Source: Apium graveolens
Taxonomy: Eukaryota > Streptophyta > Magnoliopsida > Apiales > Apiaceae
DNA: 64,000 nt
Direction of reading: 5' to 3'
NCBI RefSeq assembly: GCF_009905375.1
Contig: NC_133650.1
Coordinates: forward strand, 298,157,957-298,221,956
The notes under the pieces were generated by a model, which was not told the origin of the DNA, ran no database searches, and saw only the letters and a program-made list of their open reading frames with translations. Positions 44,818 to 57,363 of the stretch are shown here, piece by piece (positions within the stretch are counted from its first letter, which is position 1; every line of letters starts with the position of its first letter). The translations under genes and the position numbers were made by a program.

Positions 44818-47800
44818 AAATTTGAAAGCAAACAGATTAAAGATCTTGGAAGAAAGAATACACAGAAGATTAGCAGTATCAAGATTCCTACCTTTGATAG
44901 ATCTAATTACACATTATGGAAAAATAAAATGTTGTTGTTTATAAAGATAGCCAATCCATTATATGTTCAGATTCTCAAGAATGACCCTTTCACCCTCATG
45001 AAAAAAGTTGAAGAATCTACAGATGGAGACATGGTCATTCCAGCTCATTATGCTCCTAAAGATCCTTCACAGTATACTGAAACTGAAAAAGAGAATGTCT
45101 CTTTGGATAGTGGCTTGCAACTGATTTTAATAGAGTCACTTGACAATGTAATGTACAATAACATTATCAACTGTGACACAGCCAAACAAATCTGGGAGAA
45201 GATATAATTTTTTTGTGAAGGAACAGAGGAAGTTTGGTCAAACCAAAGGAGAATTTTGATATCTCAATAGGATGGTTTCATGGCTAAACCTAAAGAAAGT
45301 ATAACTAATGTTTTTCAAAGATTCAACAAGTTAATTAATGACTTGCAGCTTCATGACAAATACTATGAAGCTGGGGAGGTTAACTTGAAGTTTTTGCTCA
45401 CTCTTCCTGACCATTTAGAACAAAAAATCTCATCTATAAGAGAAGGGAGAGACTTGAGCAGAATGATACTGGAGGTTTTATACATCTTGAAAACCTATAA
45501 ATTGGAAATGATCCAAAGAAAGTCTTTAAGAGCGGGTCAATGACACAATGTGGATGGTTCAAGTGCCCTGATTGTTAATGATAGCTAGTCATCTGATGAT
45601 GATTTAGAAGTCCAAACTCTAGTTGTTTCAAGTAGTGAGCAAAAGAACAAGAAACCACAGAAGCAAGTTATTCTTGAACTTGAAGAGGATGAATTCCACA
45701 CCTTGGATGAACCGAATGAATTAGATCAATCCATGGCTTACTTATCAAGGAAATTCTCTAATATTAGAGTAAAGAAGCCAAACTTCTTTAAAAACAAGGG
45801 ACAGTCATCTAGCAAGGACAACAGCTGGAAGGGAAAGACACAGTTCAACTCTGGAAGCAAAAAATGGCTATAAAACAGGATATGTCGATAGGTCAAAGAT
45901 CAGATGCTTCAATTTTGATGAATTGGGTCATTTTGCTACAGAATGCAGGAAGCCAAAGAAAGTGAAAAAGGACAAGGCTTATCTTGAATTGGAGGCAAAG
46001 TATGATGCTCTTCTAAAAAAGCAACAAGGCAAAGCTTATATTACAGAAGGAAAGAGTTGGGATGATTCTGAAAATGATGAAGATGAGGAAATAGGAAACT
46101 ATGCACTCATGGCCTTGGAGCAAGGAGAGTCGTCCTTATCAAAAATAAAGGTACCAACTCTTACCACTATTGATTTAAATGAAAGTCAATATAAGGAAAC
46201 TATTGAAAAGATGAGCATAGAAATGTTCCACATTCATACCAGCATGGTAGCAGCTATTGAGGAGGTCAGTAGGCTATCAAAAGCTAATAAGAAACTTGAG
46301 AGTGAGAAACAAATGTTTGATCTATTGCTTGTTGAGCTTGAAACTGTCAAGCAAAAAAATGATTATCTGAAGAACAAGCTAAAGTGTGATGCTGAGATAG
46401 AATCTGTGTTAAGAGAGAAGATTGAGAAGAATGCGGTGAAACTAAAATCATTCAGGAATGCATCTCAGTTAGTGGGTCAGTACCATGAGAAAAATAAGCC
46501 ATGTGCAAACATAGCTATTGGCTTGGATTATGATGCTTTGAACAACAACAAAAGGTTGAAGGTGACATAGGCAAAACCAAAGTAGATGAAGATGTCCTAG
46601 TTATGCTGAGAAAAGTGGATACACCTTTGTTCAAATCATGTGAAGCAAATTTTAGTGAAGTTGAGTTGCTGATAAAGTAAGAAATTGCAGATGAAAACAA
46701 AGAGAAGAAATGCACAGAATCAACTACAACTCCTATAGCTGAGAAGAATCCCTTGGTGGATCAAACACCCAAGAAACCAATGAAGGAAGTCAATATTGAG
46801 AGTGCAGGAAAGAAGAAGAAAAATGGAAATGGGAAAGTAGGGGTAAACAAAAGCAATAACTTTGCATTTTCTGCAGATGCTCCAAGAAAACAATGTCAAA
46901 GATGTGGCTATGTCAATCATCTAACTCACCTTTTCAAAAAGATTGTTAGTAATCCAGGAGTGGGGGCATGCAAGTACAATGAAGAAAAAACTGAAGATTC
47001 CTACTCATTATGTGACAAGTTTGATTGCATACCTTGCAACATGAAAGTAATGACAAGTTGCCACAAGCTGATAGTTGATCTTAAGGAAATCAATATTGAG
47101 TCTTCAGCTAAAAATGATAATGCACATCATTCAATGAATTCTATTCTTTCTGAATCATCAAACTCTACTTCTATCAAATATGTTAACAAGATAAAAGTAC
47201 CCAACACTGCTTGGGTTGCTAAACACACCTAAACTCATTGTGTGCAGGGCAAAGGGAAGAAATTCATATGGATTATTGACAGTGGATGCTCGAGACATAT
47301 GATAGGTGATATGGCCCTGCTATCACAATTTGAGGAGAAGGTTGGTCCATTAGTAACCTTTGGAGACAACAACAAAGGGTTCACAATGGGATATGGCAAG
47401 ATTATTCCTGTAAATATTGTCATTGAAGATGTAGCACTGGTAGCTGGTCTTGAAGTGAATCTTCTCAGTGTCCGTCAATTTGCAGACAAAGGATTCAAGG
47501 TCTCATTTGATAAAGAAGAATGCACTTTTATCATCAAAAAGACTGGTGAAGTAGCGCTCAAAGGAGCAAGGAAGGGAAGCTTATTTGTTGCAGACTTGGA
47601 CTCAGCAATTGAGGATGGAATATGTTGCTTCTACACTAAGGTCTCTGTAGAGCAAAGCAAGCTATAACATAAAAAGCTGTCTCACTTAAATTTCAAAGCA
47701 ATAAACACTCTAGTCAAGAAGGAGTTAGTGAGAGACATGCCAAATCTGGAGTTTACTCAAAATAAAGTCTGTGAAGCCTGTCAAAAAGGAAAAATGAAGA

Positions 47801-47964
47801 AATCAATCCACAAGAGTAAAACTGTGAATTCTATAAGTGCATCTTTGCAACTTATTCACATGGACTTATTTGGACCAGTTAATATCTTATCAGTTTCAAG
47901 AAAGAAATATGCTCTTGTGATGGTGGATGACTACTCAAGATACACATGGGTAGAATTTATGCAC
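44818..47964 (+). pseudogene. Copia A gag, protease and partial integrase
   Basis: Gag (IPTFDRSNYTLWKNKMLL; TAKQIWEKI) breaks at stops 45205, about 45268 and 45541, then continues in other frames. The zinc knuckle near 45904 reads CFNFDELGHFATEC, with its second cysteine replaced by Phe. Coiled-coil gag tail 46140-46560. Protease IWIIDSGCSRHMIGD (about 47270), LSVRQF, then a TAA (about 47665) just before HKKLSHLNF, the C-x2-C of the pre-integrase (CEACQKGK) and integrase IHMDLFGPVN. The frame is lost at 47964 by insertion of copia B. Non-functional. Confidence 0.82.
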
Positions 47965-49052
47965 TGTTATTCCCAATGGACTAACAATGAGATTTATAGA
48001 AGGGGGGTTGAATGTAAATCTCAAAACTTTTTCAAGTTTTGAGCAGTTTCTAAGGCTAAGTGTTTTAGTGAACAAATGTGTCTGAATCGTTTGATGCTAA
48101 TACAGAAAGATATATATTCAAACACAAATGTAAAGAACACAAAGAACTTAAAAACTTTTCTGGTGGATTTGTTGTTCCACCAGAGATGTGTTATTTCAGA
48201 AAATCTGTGATTCAAAGAATTAAATCACAGCTGCGTCCTAGTACAAACTAGATGATTTTCTCTCTGGATTTTTCTAAACAGCTCTGGAAAATTCACCATC
48301 TAATTACTAGCTGCTACTTGGTTTATATATCACCAAGTTTACAAGTGAAGACAAAACTGTAAAATACAATTAAAAGATTCTTCACATGTTTCTTCTTCAT
48401 TTCTCTATCCAATGCAATTTAGGTTTAGCTGTGAATCTTTGAATACTTCCTTGTTTGCACCAGAATGGAAATGCTGCATTTTCTTGATTCCTCCTAGAGG
48501 CTGCCACATTCCAGTTTGTCTCTGTCAACCCATGTGCCTCTGTCAGCTTATGAATTGTCAATATCAACTACTATTAAACTAAGCATCCGTTGAAGCTTTC
48601 ATCCGTTGATGGCTTTATCCGTTGAAGCTTTATCCGTTGATGCATTAGCAGTTGAAGCTTTATCCGTTGAAGCACTCATCCGTTGATGGATGTTATCTGT
48701 TGAAGCTTTAGAGACATCCGTTGAAGCTTTGTTTCTCATCCGTTGAAGGCCTTTAATATCAGTTGATACTACTTCACTTATATAAAATTACAAGGCATGA
48801 AATATTTACAATTAGCCTTCCTATTTGCATATCTACAAGTAGTCAACATGACTGATAATTTCCCACAACATCTAAGAATTACACCTTAAATACAGAGAAT
48901 GCAATGTGCTACAATACTAAACTTATTTTTAAGTAAAGCTACTCCTTCAATGGATAGCCAAAATGGTCTTATCCGTTGAGGCTACAAACACTAGATTTCT
49001 ACTTAAGTGTTTTGTTTAACTTATCATCAAACTAATACACATATTCCTAACA
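47965..49052 (-). repeat. 3' LTR of copia B
   Basis: 1088 bp; in element orientation TGTTAGGAATATG ... TGGGAATAACA. It has TATATAAAC on the minus strand near 48322-48330, framed by CTTGG and CCAAG arms, and about ten ATCCGTTGA motifs at 48584-48740 and 48970. Confidence 0.85.
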
Positions 49053-49066
49053 ATCTCCCCCTATTT
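49053..49066 (-). other. Polypurine tract of copia B
   Basis: Minus-strand AAATAGGGGGAGAT directly before the 3' LTR; the primer for plus-strand DNA synthesis in LTR elements. Confidence 0.75.
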
Positions 49067-49240
49067 ATGTCTACTAGAACTGTAGGCATAAATTTGGGTT
49101 TAACTTGATGATAACAAAACACTTAACACACATATGAACTAAAATAAAGTAGAAATTCAAAAGTGCTGCAAAAATGTGTATATTGAGATAGAATTGAAGA
49201 ATTACATTATTTCCAAGGGTGCTCCTTTAGCCTGAGCAGA

Positions 49241-52200
49241 TTAATTTCTTTTCCTTTGATCCCTTGTTTTCTTCCCTAGCCTCCTGTCATTCTCCTCTAT
49301 TTGAAGTTGGAGTTGTCTGTAGAATTCAGCTTCATCTTCTTCATTGATGTCCAACTTAGATTTCATATCCTTGAGAGTTTCATTACTGGCAATCTTGAGC
49401 TGATATTCAAGTCTGAAAAATCTTCTGACTCCTTTATTGTCTCTGAACTCCATCAACCAATGAGGTGATTTATGAACTGTAATTCCTCGCTCTGGGATGA
49501 TTAATGTTCTAGGCAAGACATTGGGCTCCCACCAAGTTTTCCTTATGCTGGCAATCTTGTTGAGAATCTCAGTTTTGGCAGTCCTGGTAAAGCCAGAATC
49601 CCTTTTTATAGCTCAGTATACTCTAACCAAGGTAGAATAGCCTTCATTCAGAATTCTGTAAAGAGGCCAAGTCCTTTCCCCACTTCCTTTATATTTGAAC
49701 ACTACTCTTTCTAGAAGATGTCTGTAGGCATCTATTCCCCTTACTTCCTCCAGCTCATCCAGATAGAGTTCAATATCTGTAAATTCCTTTATATCACAAA
49801 TATGAACATAATCATCCTTAGAGGCTTGTGGCTTAGGCTTCTGAGTGAATTTGATTGAGGTTTTAGAAGGTGTTGATTTGATTCTTCTTTTCTGTTTCTT
49901 TGATGGTGGAGAAGAGGTTAAGAAGGTGGGCAATTTGATGGTGTCCCAATCAATTGGTTCCTCCTTAGGAATGATTGTTTCACCATGAATGTTTATGAAG
50001 GGGTCAGGCACAATGGGTTCAGGAATAGAAGGTAGTGGTTTGGATTTTGATTGGGTTTCTTCAGTCTCATCTACCATCTTTCTCTTTGCATTGGCCTTCT
50101 TTCTGTTCCCTTTCTGCCATTCCTCTCTTTCCATACTTCTTTCTTCCACATCATCACTAAGCATGTCCCCCATACCTATATCTTCACCCTTGTCTTCAAT
50201 TTCTTTCTTTTCTTCAGCATGACTTGACTTTAGCTGTTTTTCAAGCTTTGCTTGTGCTCTTTTGTCAGCCTTTAGCTTTTTAGCTTCTTCCTTCAACCTT
50301 CTGGCTTCTTCCCTCTTGGCTATTGAGAATTTGGGATGTCCTTGTATCACACAGATACTCTTTCCCTCTCTAAAGATAATAGCCATGTTCATTCTTTCAC
50401 CCACATCTTTGGTCTCCTTGTGCTTCATAATATTACCACCCAAAACCTTGTCTTCATCAGGCTTTGGAAGAGGAAAATCCACTCCTTTCAACTGAGCAAG
50501 GCTTAGAGGGTTCTTTGTAGAGTCCTTATTGGATCTGTTGTTGGGCTTGAGAACCATAGGTTTCAGATTCTTGGAAGAAGTCTCTCCAACCTTATTCCTC
50601 CTTACTGGCTTGAGCTCCATAATGATTGGCTCCACCTTTGTGCTATGCTTCACAGATTGTGATTTTGAAGTTGTAGAACCAAAAATTTGTTGCATCCTTT
50701 CATCAATTCTCCTCCTTTGCTCTTTGACTTTCATCTCAGCTGCTGCTATATGGATTAGATCAATTCCATCAAGCTTTCCTTTGATTTGAAGTGTTGGAGA
50801 AGTGGTGATGGCGGGAACTAGCACCTTAGATATTTGAACTTTTGTTGATGGCTCTCCTTCCCCTTCCCCTTTATTCTCCCCCTTTTTGTTATCATCAGGG
50901 ATAGGGGTCAAGCCTTGTGCTTTTATCAGCTGCAATAGTAGACTTATCTGAGATTGTTGATTTTGAAGAATGGTAACCACAGAGTCTTCAATGACTTGAA
51001 CTCTGTTTTCCAACTTGGCCAGCCTCTTGTCAGCATCAGATTCTCTCCTCAATCTCAGCAATAAATCTTTCATTGTACCATAAGGCATGACTGAATCCAA
51101 CTTCTCAAAATTGTAGGATTTCAGATCAACAATATCCTTTTTAAGTTCATCCACACTCAAATTCTGTCTGATGTGCTACAACTACAGGAGATGCAGAGAG
51201 TCTAGATGAGCTTGAAGAATAGCCTTGGTACCAGCATCTGAAGTATCCTGAAGGGCCTTTTAAATAGCCATAACCTGCTTGACCAAAGCTACACTAAACT
51301 GTTCTGGTGTAGATTTCTTTGTCCATGCCCATTCAGGTAAATTTGGAACAGAACTTGGGCCTGCATCTCCCCCTAAGTTCATGCTTCCATCCAAAGAAAT
51401 AGAGTCATCATCATTAGAATTTACTTCAAATTCTTCAGATGGCTCACCAGCTTGAGAAGGCATCCTATTAACAGCAGCTTTATCTCTTTGAAGAGATTCT
51501 GAAGTGTGCACTATGTTTAAAGTCTGCTCTGCCTCCACATATCCCTGAGCAGCCAACAGTTGATAGGCTGAAACAGGATGAGTAAAAGTGTCAGCATCCA
51601 AGGAAATGTTATCAATTTTAGCTTTATAATGGTGCTGAAATTGTCTTCCCTTTTCAGCATCATCCACAATCATTGACTCACTGGCAATGGCTGGATCCAC
51701 CCTTATAGCTTCTGTACCTGCTTTTCTCTCATTTTCTCTATAATCTTGCATCAGGGGCTCCCCCTGGCTCACACACACCCTCACACCCTCACACCCTCAC
51801 CCTCACCTACTAAGGTGGCACTCCTCTCACTCACTTTTATCATGCTGGAAGAAATAGAATGCATATTGTGACTCTCAACCTCTCCTTTTTCCTGGGAGCA
51901 ACCCAGCCTCTCACTCAAATTATCACACCCTTCCCTCAATCCTAGAAGTGATTGTATAGTAACCATGTATTCTACACTTGGAATAGATTCAGTTATATGT
52001 GTAGAGACCATCAACAGATAGGGAGTATCCGTTGAAGTAGAAACTGATGATATCAACGGATAACTGCTGTTAAGCTTATCCGTCGAAGAACAACCACTTG
52101 TCAACGGATGAGAGATATCCGTTGAAGAAGGAAAAGATGTAGATATTGAAAGTGACATAATTGTTGAATCTGTGTGAATTGATTTTAAGTGAGGTGACAC

Positions 52201-53778
52201 ATATTCTTCAACTAAGTCTGAAAGAATTGGCTGATGATCCAACAAATCATCTAAAAGATGATGATCACCAGGATTTGAGTGGGGCTCCTCCCTGAGTTTT
52301 AAAGAGGGAGAATGAGGAATTGATATGAATATCATATCCACATCCAGAGATGGTGATGGAGAATTTGGTGATTGATGTGTGTCTATTATGAGAGAATGGG
52401 ACTGTGACTCCACATTTGCTGGAGCCACATCAAGCTGAATTTGAGAAGGCAAAGATACAGGTGGATGTATCTGTGCAGTGTGTACCCCATGTGTTGAAAC
52501 CAGGGTTTTAGCCTTCTTTCTTCTTGAAAAGGCTTTGATAGGTGAATGTATGGCTTCAGTGTCCCTCCCTCTTTTGTTCTGTGTCCCTGGTTGGGGACTA
52601 TTTTCAATAGCTGCATCCTTTTGGGAGGATGCAACTAGGGATGTGTTTGACTCCTTTTGAACCACCACAGTCTTTTGAGAAACTGTGGCTTGGCTGGTTA
52701 GGGTACCACTCACCTCTCCCACCTTATCCCGGGGGGTTTCTTGATGTTCACCCCTCCCCTCACGACTCACACCCTGTTCACTCCCTTCAGGGTTTATGGT
52801 AGTTGTTACAACTGTTGTCTTTTGAGAAACAACAGAGGTGGTTTTCTTTGACTTGTATTTTGGAATTTTAGTTTTGGTGGCTTTGGTAGGAATCTGTTGG
52901 GACAGAGACACAGATTCCATTGCCACACTAGAAGGCAAAGAAACAATGGGGTTGGAAGAAGTAGGAGTTGCAGAAGTATTTACCTCACTTACCTGAGGTG
53001 CATTCATTATTGGCAAATATACCAATGGCACCTGGATGTTGAGGTTAATTCTCACAAGGTCTGCAAGGACCCTTTTCTCTTGTGCCCAACATTTGAGTTT
53101 ATTGCTCTCATTAGTTATGACCAAACCTTCAGCAACATGGTTAGCCAATAACATAAAGAATCTAGCATAGTAGATGTTATGAGGTCTATTAGCTTTGATA
53201 CCTAACCTGGAACCTAATTCTAGCATGACATAGTTGCTAAAATTAAAGTACCTATCAGAAACTAGCATATAGAGCATATTAACAAGAGATGAAGTTATGG
53301 CATCAAAATTGCTAATCTTCCCAGAGAAAACCTTGATAAAGGCATCTCCAAGAAAACTTCATTCTTTCCTAAGGCCCTTCCTTCTAATGCTCCCTAAACT
53401 AGCAGAATCAAAAGAATAGCCTATGGAATCTAACATAGCAGAGACATCATTATCAGTGTGTGGTGTCATGGCATTATTCTCAGGTAAATTAAAGCAAGAC
53501 TGTATATCATCACAGCTAATACAGTAATCCTTACCTTTGAGAGAGAAAGCAATGGTCATATCTGTGGAATTGAACTCTGCAGTTATCCAAATCTCCTCAA
53601 TTACCTCACAATAGATAGTTGGGGCTTCCAGCATTGCATAACTTAGTTTGCAGTTCTTGATGAAGTCCATCATTTTGTGATAATCTGAGTGGGCTTCATT
53701 CTTTTCCACCAAAGCTACGAAATTGTTCTTTTCATAAACAAATCCAGACTGAGACATAATCTTGACTACTGGTGCCAT
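49241..53778 (-). pseudogene. SIRE env-like extra ORF region of copia B
   Basis: Read from 53778: MAPVVKIMSQSGFVYEKNN, then a conserved-looking N-terminal domain (HKMMDFIKNCKLSYAML, FNLPENNAMTPHTD, YARFFMLLANH), Ser/Thr-rich linkers, a coiled-coil and Lys/Glu-rich centre (51160-50000), and a C-terminal part (WPLYRILNEGYSTLV, PHWLMEFRDNKGVRRFFRLE). It is broken by a TGA near 53360, a frame change in a CACACCCT repeat (about 51775-51810), stops at 51260 and two more before 51160, and one at 49615; otherwise a single frame runs through. This ORF is found downstream of pol in SIRE elements and is often called env-like, though a true envelope function has not been established. No clear signal peptide seen. 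Confidence 0.7.
51771..51810 (-). repeat. CACACCCT minisatellite in the env-like region
   Basis: Three to four units of CACACCCT/CACCCT. Unit number changes here explain the frame change between the two parts of the env-like ORF. Confidence 0.7.
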
Positions 53779-54321
53779 TGTTGTGAGTAGAGGTTGCAGA
53801 GAAAGATTGAGAGTTTTGGGAGAGAAAGAGAATAAAACTTGCGAGAAATCGTAAAGTGAAAATAAGAATTCAAGGAGCGTTTATACTTTCTCGAATTAAA
53901 ACGTAAATAAAATGATTAAATGATACTTTTAAGTAAATTACAGTCGTTTGAGAATAAAGAAAACTGTAGAAATTTTGAAAACTGCCTTTAATACAAATAC
54001 ATACAACTGTGTATATATGTATCAACGGTTAATTAAACGAATCAACGGCTGTGACTCACTTAAAGTAACTGATGTGACACTTCAATAGATGAGGTAAATA
54101 GTTATCCGTTGAAGATTAACACAGTTTTTATCCGTTGAAGGATAAAATTACCAGAAATGTATTTGTCTTTCAACAGATAATAAACATCCGTTGATGGAAC
54201 AATTTTGGCTTTCAACGGATATTGAATATCCATTGATAGAACAATCTTTACTTAAAGCCAACTTTATTCTTGCAACAAATTCATTTCAGGCTCCAAAGCA
54301 AATTATAATGAGGACATGAAT
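53779..54321 (-). other. Spacer between pol and env-like ORF of copia B
   Basis: No coding frame. Holds at least six forms of ATCCGTTGA or its complement (54031-54240), the same short motif as in the LTR and in coding parts of this element. Confidence 0.7.
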
Positions 54322-57300
54322 TTATGAATAATTAAGCATACCTAGCTCACTTACTAATCTTGTGAATGTTGATTCATCAAGTGGCTTGGTAAATATGTCT
54401 GCAATCTGCTTTTCACTTGGAAAAAAATGAAGTTCCACTATAACTTTCATCACATGTTCCCTTATGAAGTGGTACTTGATGTCAATGTGCTTGGTTCTTG
54501 AATGCTGCATTAGATTTTCAGTAATGGCAATGGCACTTGTGTTGTCACATAATATAGGAATTTTGTCAACAGTTAGTCCATAGTCAAATAGTTGATTCCT
54601 CATCCAAAGTATTTGTGCACAGCAACTACCAGCAGCAATGTATTCAACTTCAGCTGTTGATGTGGAAACAAAATTTTGCTTCTTGCTGAACCATGACACA
54701 AGCTTATTCCCTAGAAATTGACAGGTGCCAGTTGTACTTTTCCTGTCTATTTTGCAACCTGCATAATCTGCATCTGAGTAGCCAATTAGATCAAAACCAG
54801 ACTCTCTAGGGTACCAAATTCCTAGATTTGGAGTCGCTTTGAGATATCTGAAAATCCTTTTAATAGCCACTAAGTGAGACTCTTTAGGGTCAGCTTGAAA
54901 TCTAGCACAGAGACATGTAGAAAACATTATATCAGGTCTACTAGCAGTTAAATATAAAAGTGAGCCAACCATGCCTCTATAGCTTGTAATATCTACAGAC
55001 TTTTCAGTCTTGTTTAATTCAAGCTTGGTTGTAGTGGCCATGGGAGTTTTTGCAGATGAACAATCCATTAAGTCAAATTTCTTTAAAAGGTCATAAATAT
55101 ATTTAGTTTGACTAATGAAAATTCCACCACTAACTTGTTTAACTTGTAAACCAAGAAAATAAGTTAGCTCTCCCATCATGCTCATTTCATATTTACTTTG
55201 CATTAACTTAGCAAACTTTTTACAAAGCTTATCATCTGTAGAACCAAATATAATATCATCTACATAAATTTGAACAAGTATTGTAGAGCCATTAACATTT
55301 CTAAAGAAAAGAGTTTTGTCAACAGTACCTCTTGTGAAGTAATTATCTAGCAGAAATTTTGACAAAGTCTCATACCAGGCTCTAGGTGCTTGCTTTAATC
55401 GATAGAGTGCTTTCAACAGATAATACACATAGTCTGGAAAATTTGGATCTTCAAATCCTGGAGGTTGGCTTACATAAACTTCTTCCTCCAATTCTCCATT
55501 AAGAAATGCACTCTTGACATCCATTTGATAGACCTTGAAATTGGCATGGGCTGCATAGGCTAGAAAGATTTTGATGGCTTCAAATATGGCAACTGGAGCA
55601 AATGTCTCATCAAAATCTATTCCCTCTTGTTGAGAATAGCCTTTAGCAACCAATCTGGCTTTATTCCTTATAACAATGCCATTTTCATCCATCTTGTTTC
55701 TGATTACCCATTTTGTGTCAATAGAACTCTTGTTCTTTGGCTTGGGTACCAGCTTCCATACTTTGTTCCTTTCAAATTGGTTTAGCTCCTCTTGCATTGC
55801 TAAAATCCAATCCGGATCCAATAGAGCTTCTTCCACTCTCTTAGGTTCCTCCTGTGATAGAAAGCTACTATACAGACATTCATCTTGAGTAGCCCTTCTA
55901 GTTTGCACTTTAGATGTAGCATCACCAATGATCAGTTCAAAAGGGTGATTCTTGGTCTATTTCCTTTGAGGTGGTAGATTAGCTCTAGATGAGGTTGCCT
56001 CAGTATTGTCATGATGTGAGATAGAATGTTGATTGGTTGAAACTCCCCCTGAGTTGCTGATCCTTTGAAAGGAATTGGGAGTTCTATCAACTGATGAAGT
56101 GAAATGATTATCCGTTGACAGTCTGTGATCAACGGATGCTTCATTATGAACTTCAACGGATGATGCACTTTATCTTTCAACGGATGCTGCATTGCTTCTA
56201 TCAACGGAAGCTGAATTATAACTTTCAACGGATGCAGCATTCTGTGCATTATCCAAAGGCAGATTTTGAATTCTTTTTGAGGTGCCTTCTCCATCATTCT
56301 CATCTTCACTATAATCACAATATATCTCAATGTTGTCAAATTTGAGTCCTTCATGATATCCCTCATCTGTTAGTCCATCAATCTTTTTATCATCAAACAC
56401 AACATGCACATATTCCATGACAATGTTGGTTCTTAGATTGTAGACCCTATATGATTTTCCAGCAGAATAACCAACAAATATTCCTTCATCAGCCTTTGCA
56501 TCAAACTTCCCTTTGTGATCAGGTTAATTCCTTAGAATGTAGCATTTGCAGCCAAAGACATGCAGAAAGTTTAAAGTTGGTTTTCTTCTCTTGAACAATT
56601 GATAGGGAGTCATGCCTTTTGCCTGATTAATTAGAGAAATATTCTGAGTGTAACATGCACAGTTAACAGCCTCAGCCCAAAAGTATGTTGGGAGTTTTGA
56701 CTCTTCAAGCATTATTCTTGCAACTTCAATTAGTGATCTGTTCTTCCTTTCCACCACACCATTTTGTTGTGGAGTTCTTGGAGCTGAGAACTCATGCATG
56801 ATTCCATTTTCTTTACAGAACAACTTCATGGTTGAATTCTTGAACTCAGTTCCATTGTCACTCCTGATATTCCTTACTTTGAAATCTGGATGATTGTTGA
56901 CTTGCTTGATATGATTGATAATGATTTCACTAGATTCATCCTTTGATCCAAGAAAATAAGTCCATGAAAACTTTGAGAAATCATCTACAATCACTAGGCA
57001 ATATCTTTTCCTTGAAATTGACAATACATTGACTGGTCCAAAAAGATCCATGTGTAACAGTTGTAATGGTTCATCAATTGCTGATTCAAGCTTCTTACTG
57101 AATGATGCTTTCTTTTGCTTTCCTTTCTGACAAGCATCACACAGTCCATCCCTTGTGAATTCCACTAGAGGCATTCCTCTAACTAAGTCCTTTTTGACTA
57201 GATCATTCATTGTCTTGAAATTCAAATGGGACAGCTTCTTGTGCCATAGCCAACTTTCATCTGGACTTGCTTTGCTGAGAAGACAAGTAATTGATTCTGA

Positions 57301-57363
57301 ATCTATAGAGTTGAAGTCAGCTAAGTACACATTCCCTTTTCTAACTCCAGTTAGAACCACTTT
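54322..57363 (-). pseudogene. Copia B integrase, RT and RNase H
   Basis: From the break at 57363: GAG-pre-integrase (LWHKKLSHLNF, CDACQKGK), integrase (LLHMDLFGPVN, SDNGTEF, NGVVERKNR), stop TAA at 56524-56526, a linker rich in (A/S)SV(D/E) repeats with stops near 56171 and 55960, then a long RT/RNase H frame 55908-54322 with [33 protein letters not shown] and ADIFTKPL. The three stops are in the same frame; no frameshift was found. RT and RNase H are otherwise well kept. Confidence 0.87.

Larger units (their letters stand above)
43402..47964 (+). mobile_element. SIRE-type copia element A, interrupted
   Basis: Plus strand: a 5' LTR (about 43402-44802), primer-binding site TGGTATTAGAGC (44805-44816), gag, a zinc-knuckle remnant, protease, and the first part of integrase up to RYTWVEF. 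The coding sequence then stops at 47964, where the LTR of copia B starts. The rest of A is expected beyond the window. Several stops show that it was already old. The long LTR and large Lys/Glu-rich gag indicate the SIRE (Maximus) lineage. Confidence 0.82.
47965..57363 (-). mobile_element. SIRE-type copia element B, interrupted
   Basis: Minus strand, from right to left: integrase, RT and RNase H (57363 to 54322), a motif-rich spacer, a 4.5-kb env-like extra ORF region (53778 to 49241), a polypurine tract AAATAGGGGGAGAT next to 49052, and the 3' LTR (49052 to 47965). The left target base string would be TGCAC (47960-47964), inside the integrase of copia A. The 5' part (LTR, gag, protease) is cut off at 57363 by another LTR. 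The extra ORF downstream of pol marks the SIRE lineage. Confidence 0.88.
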
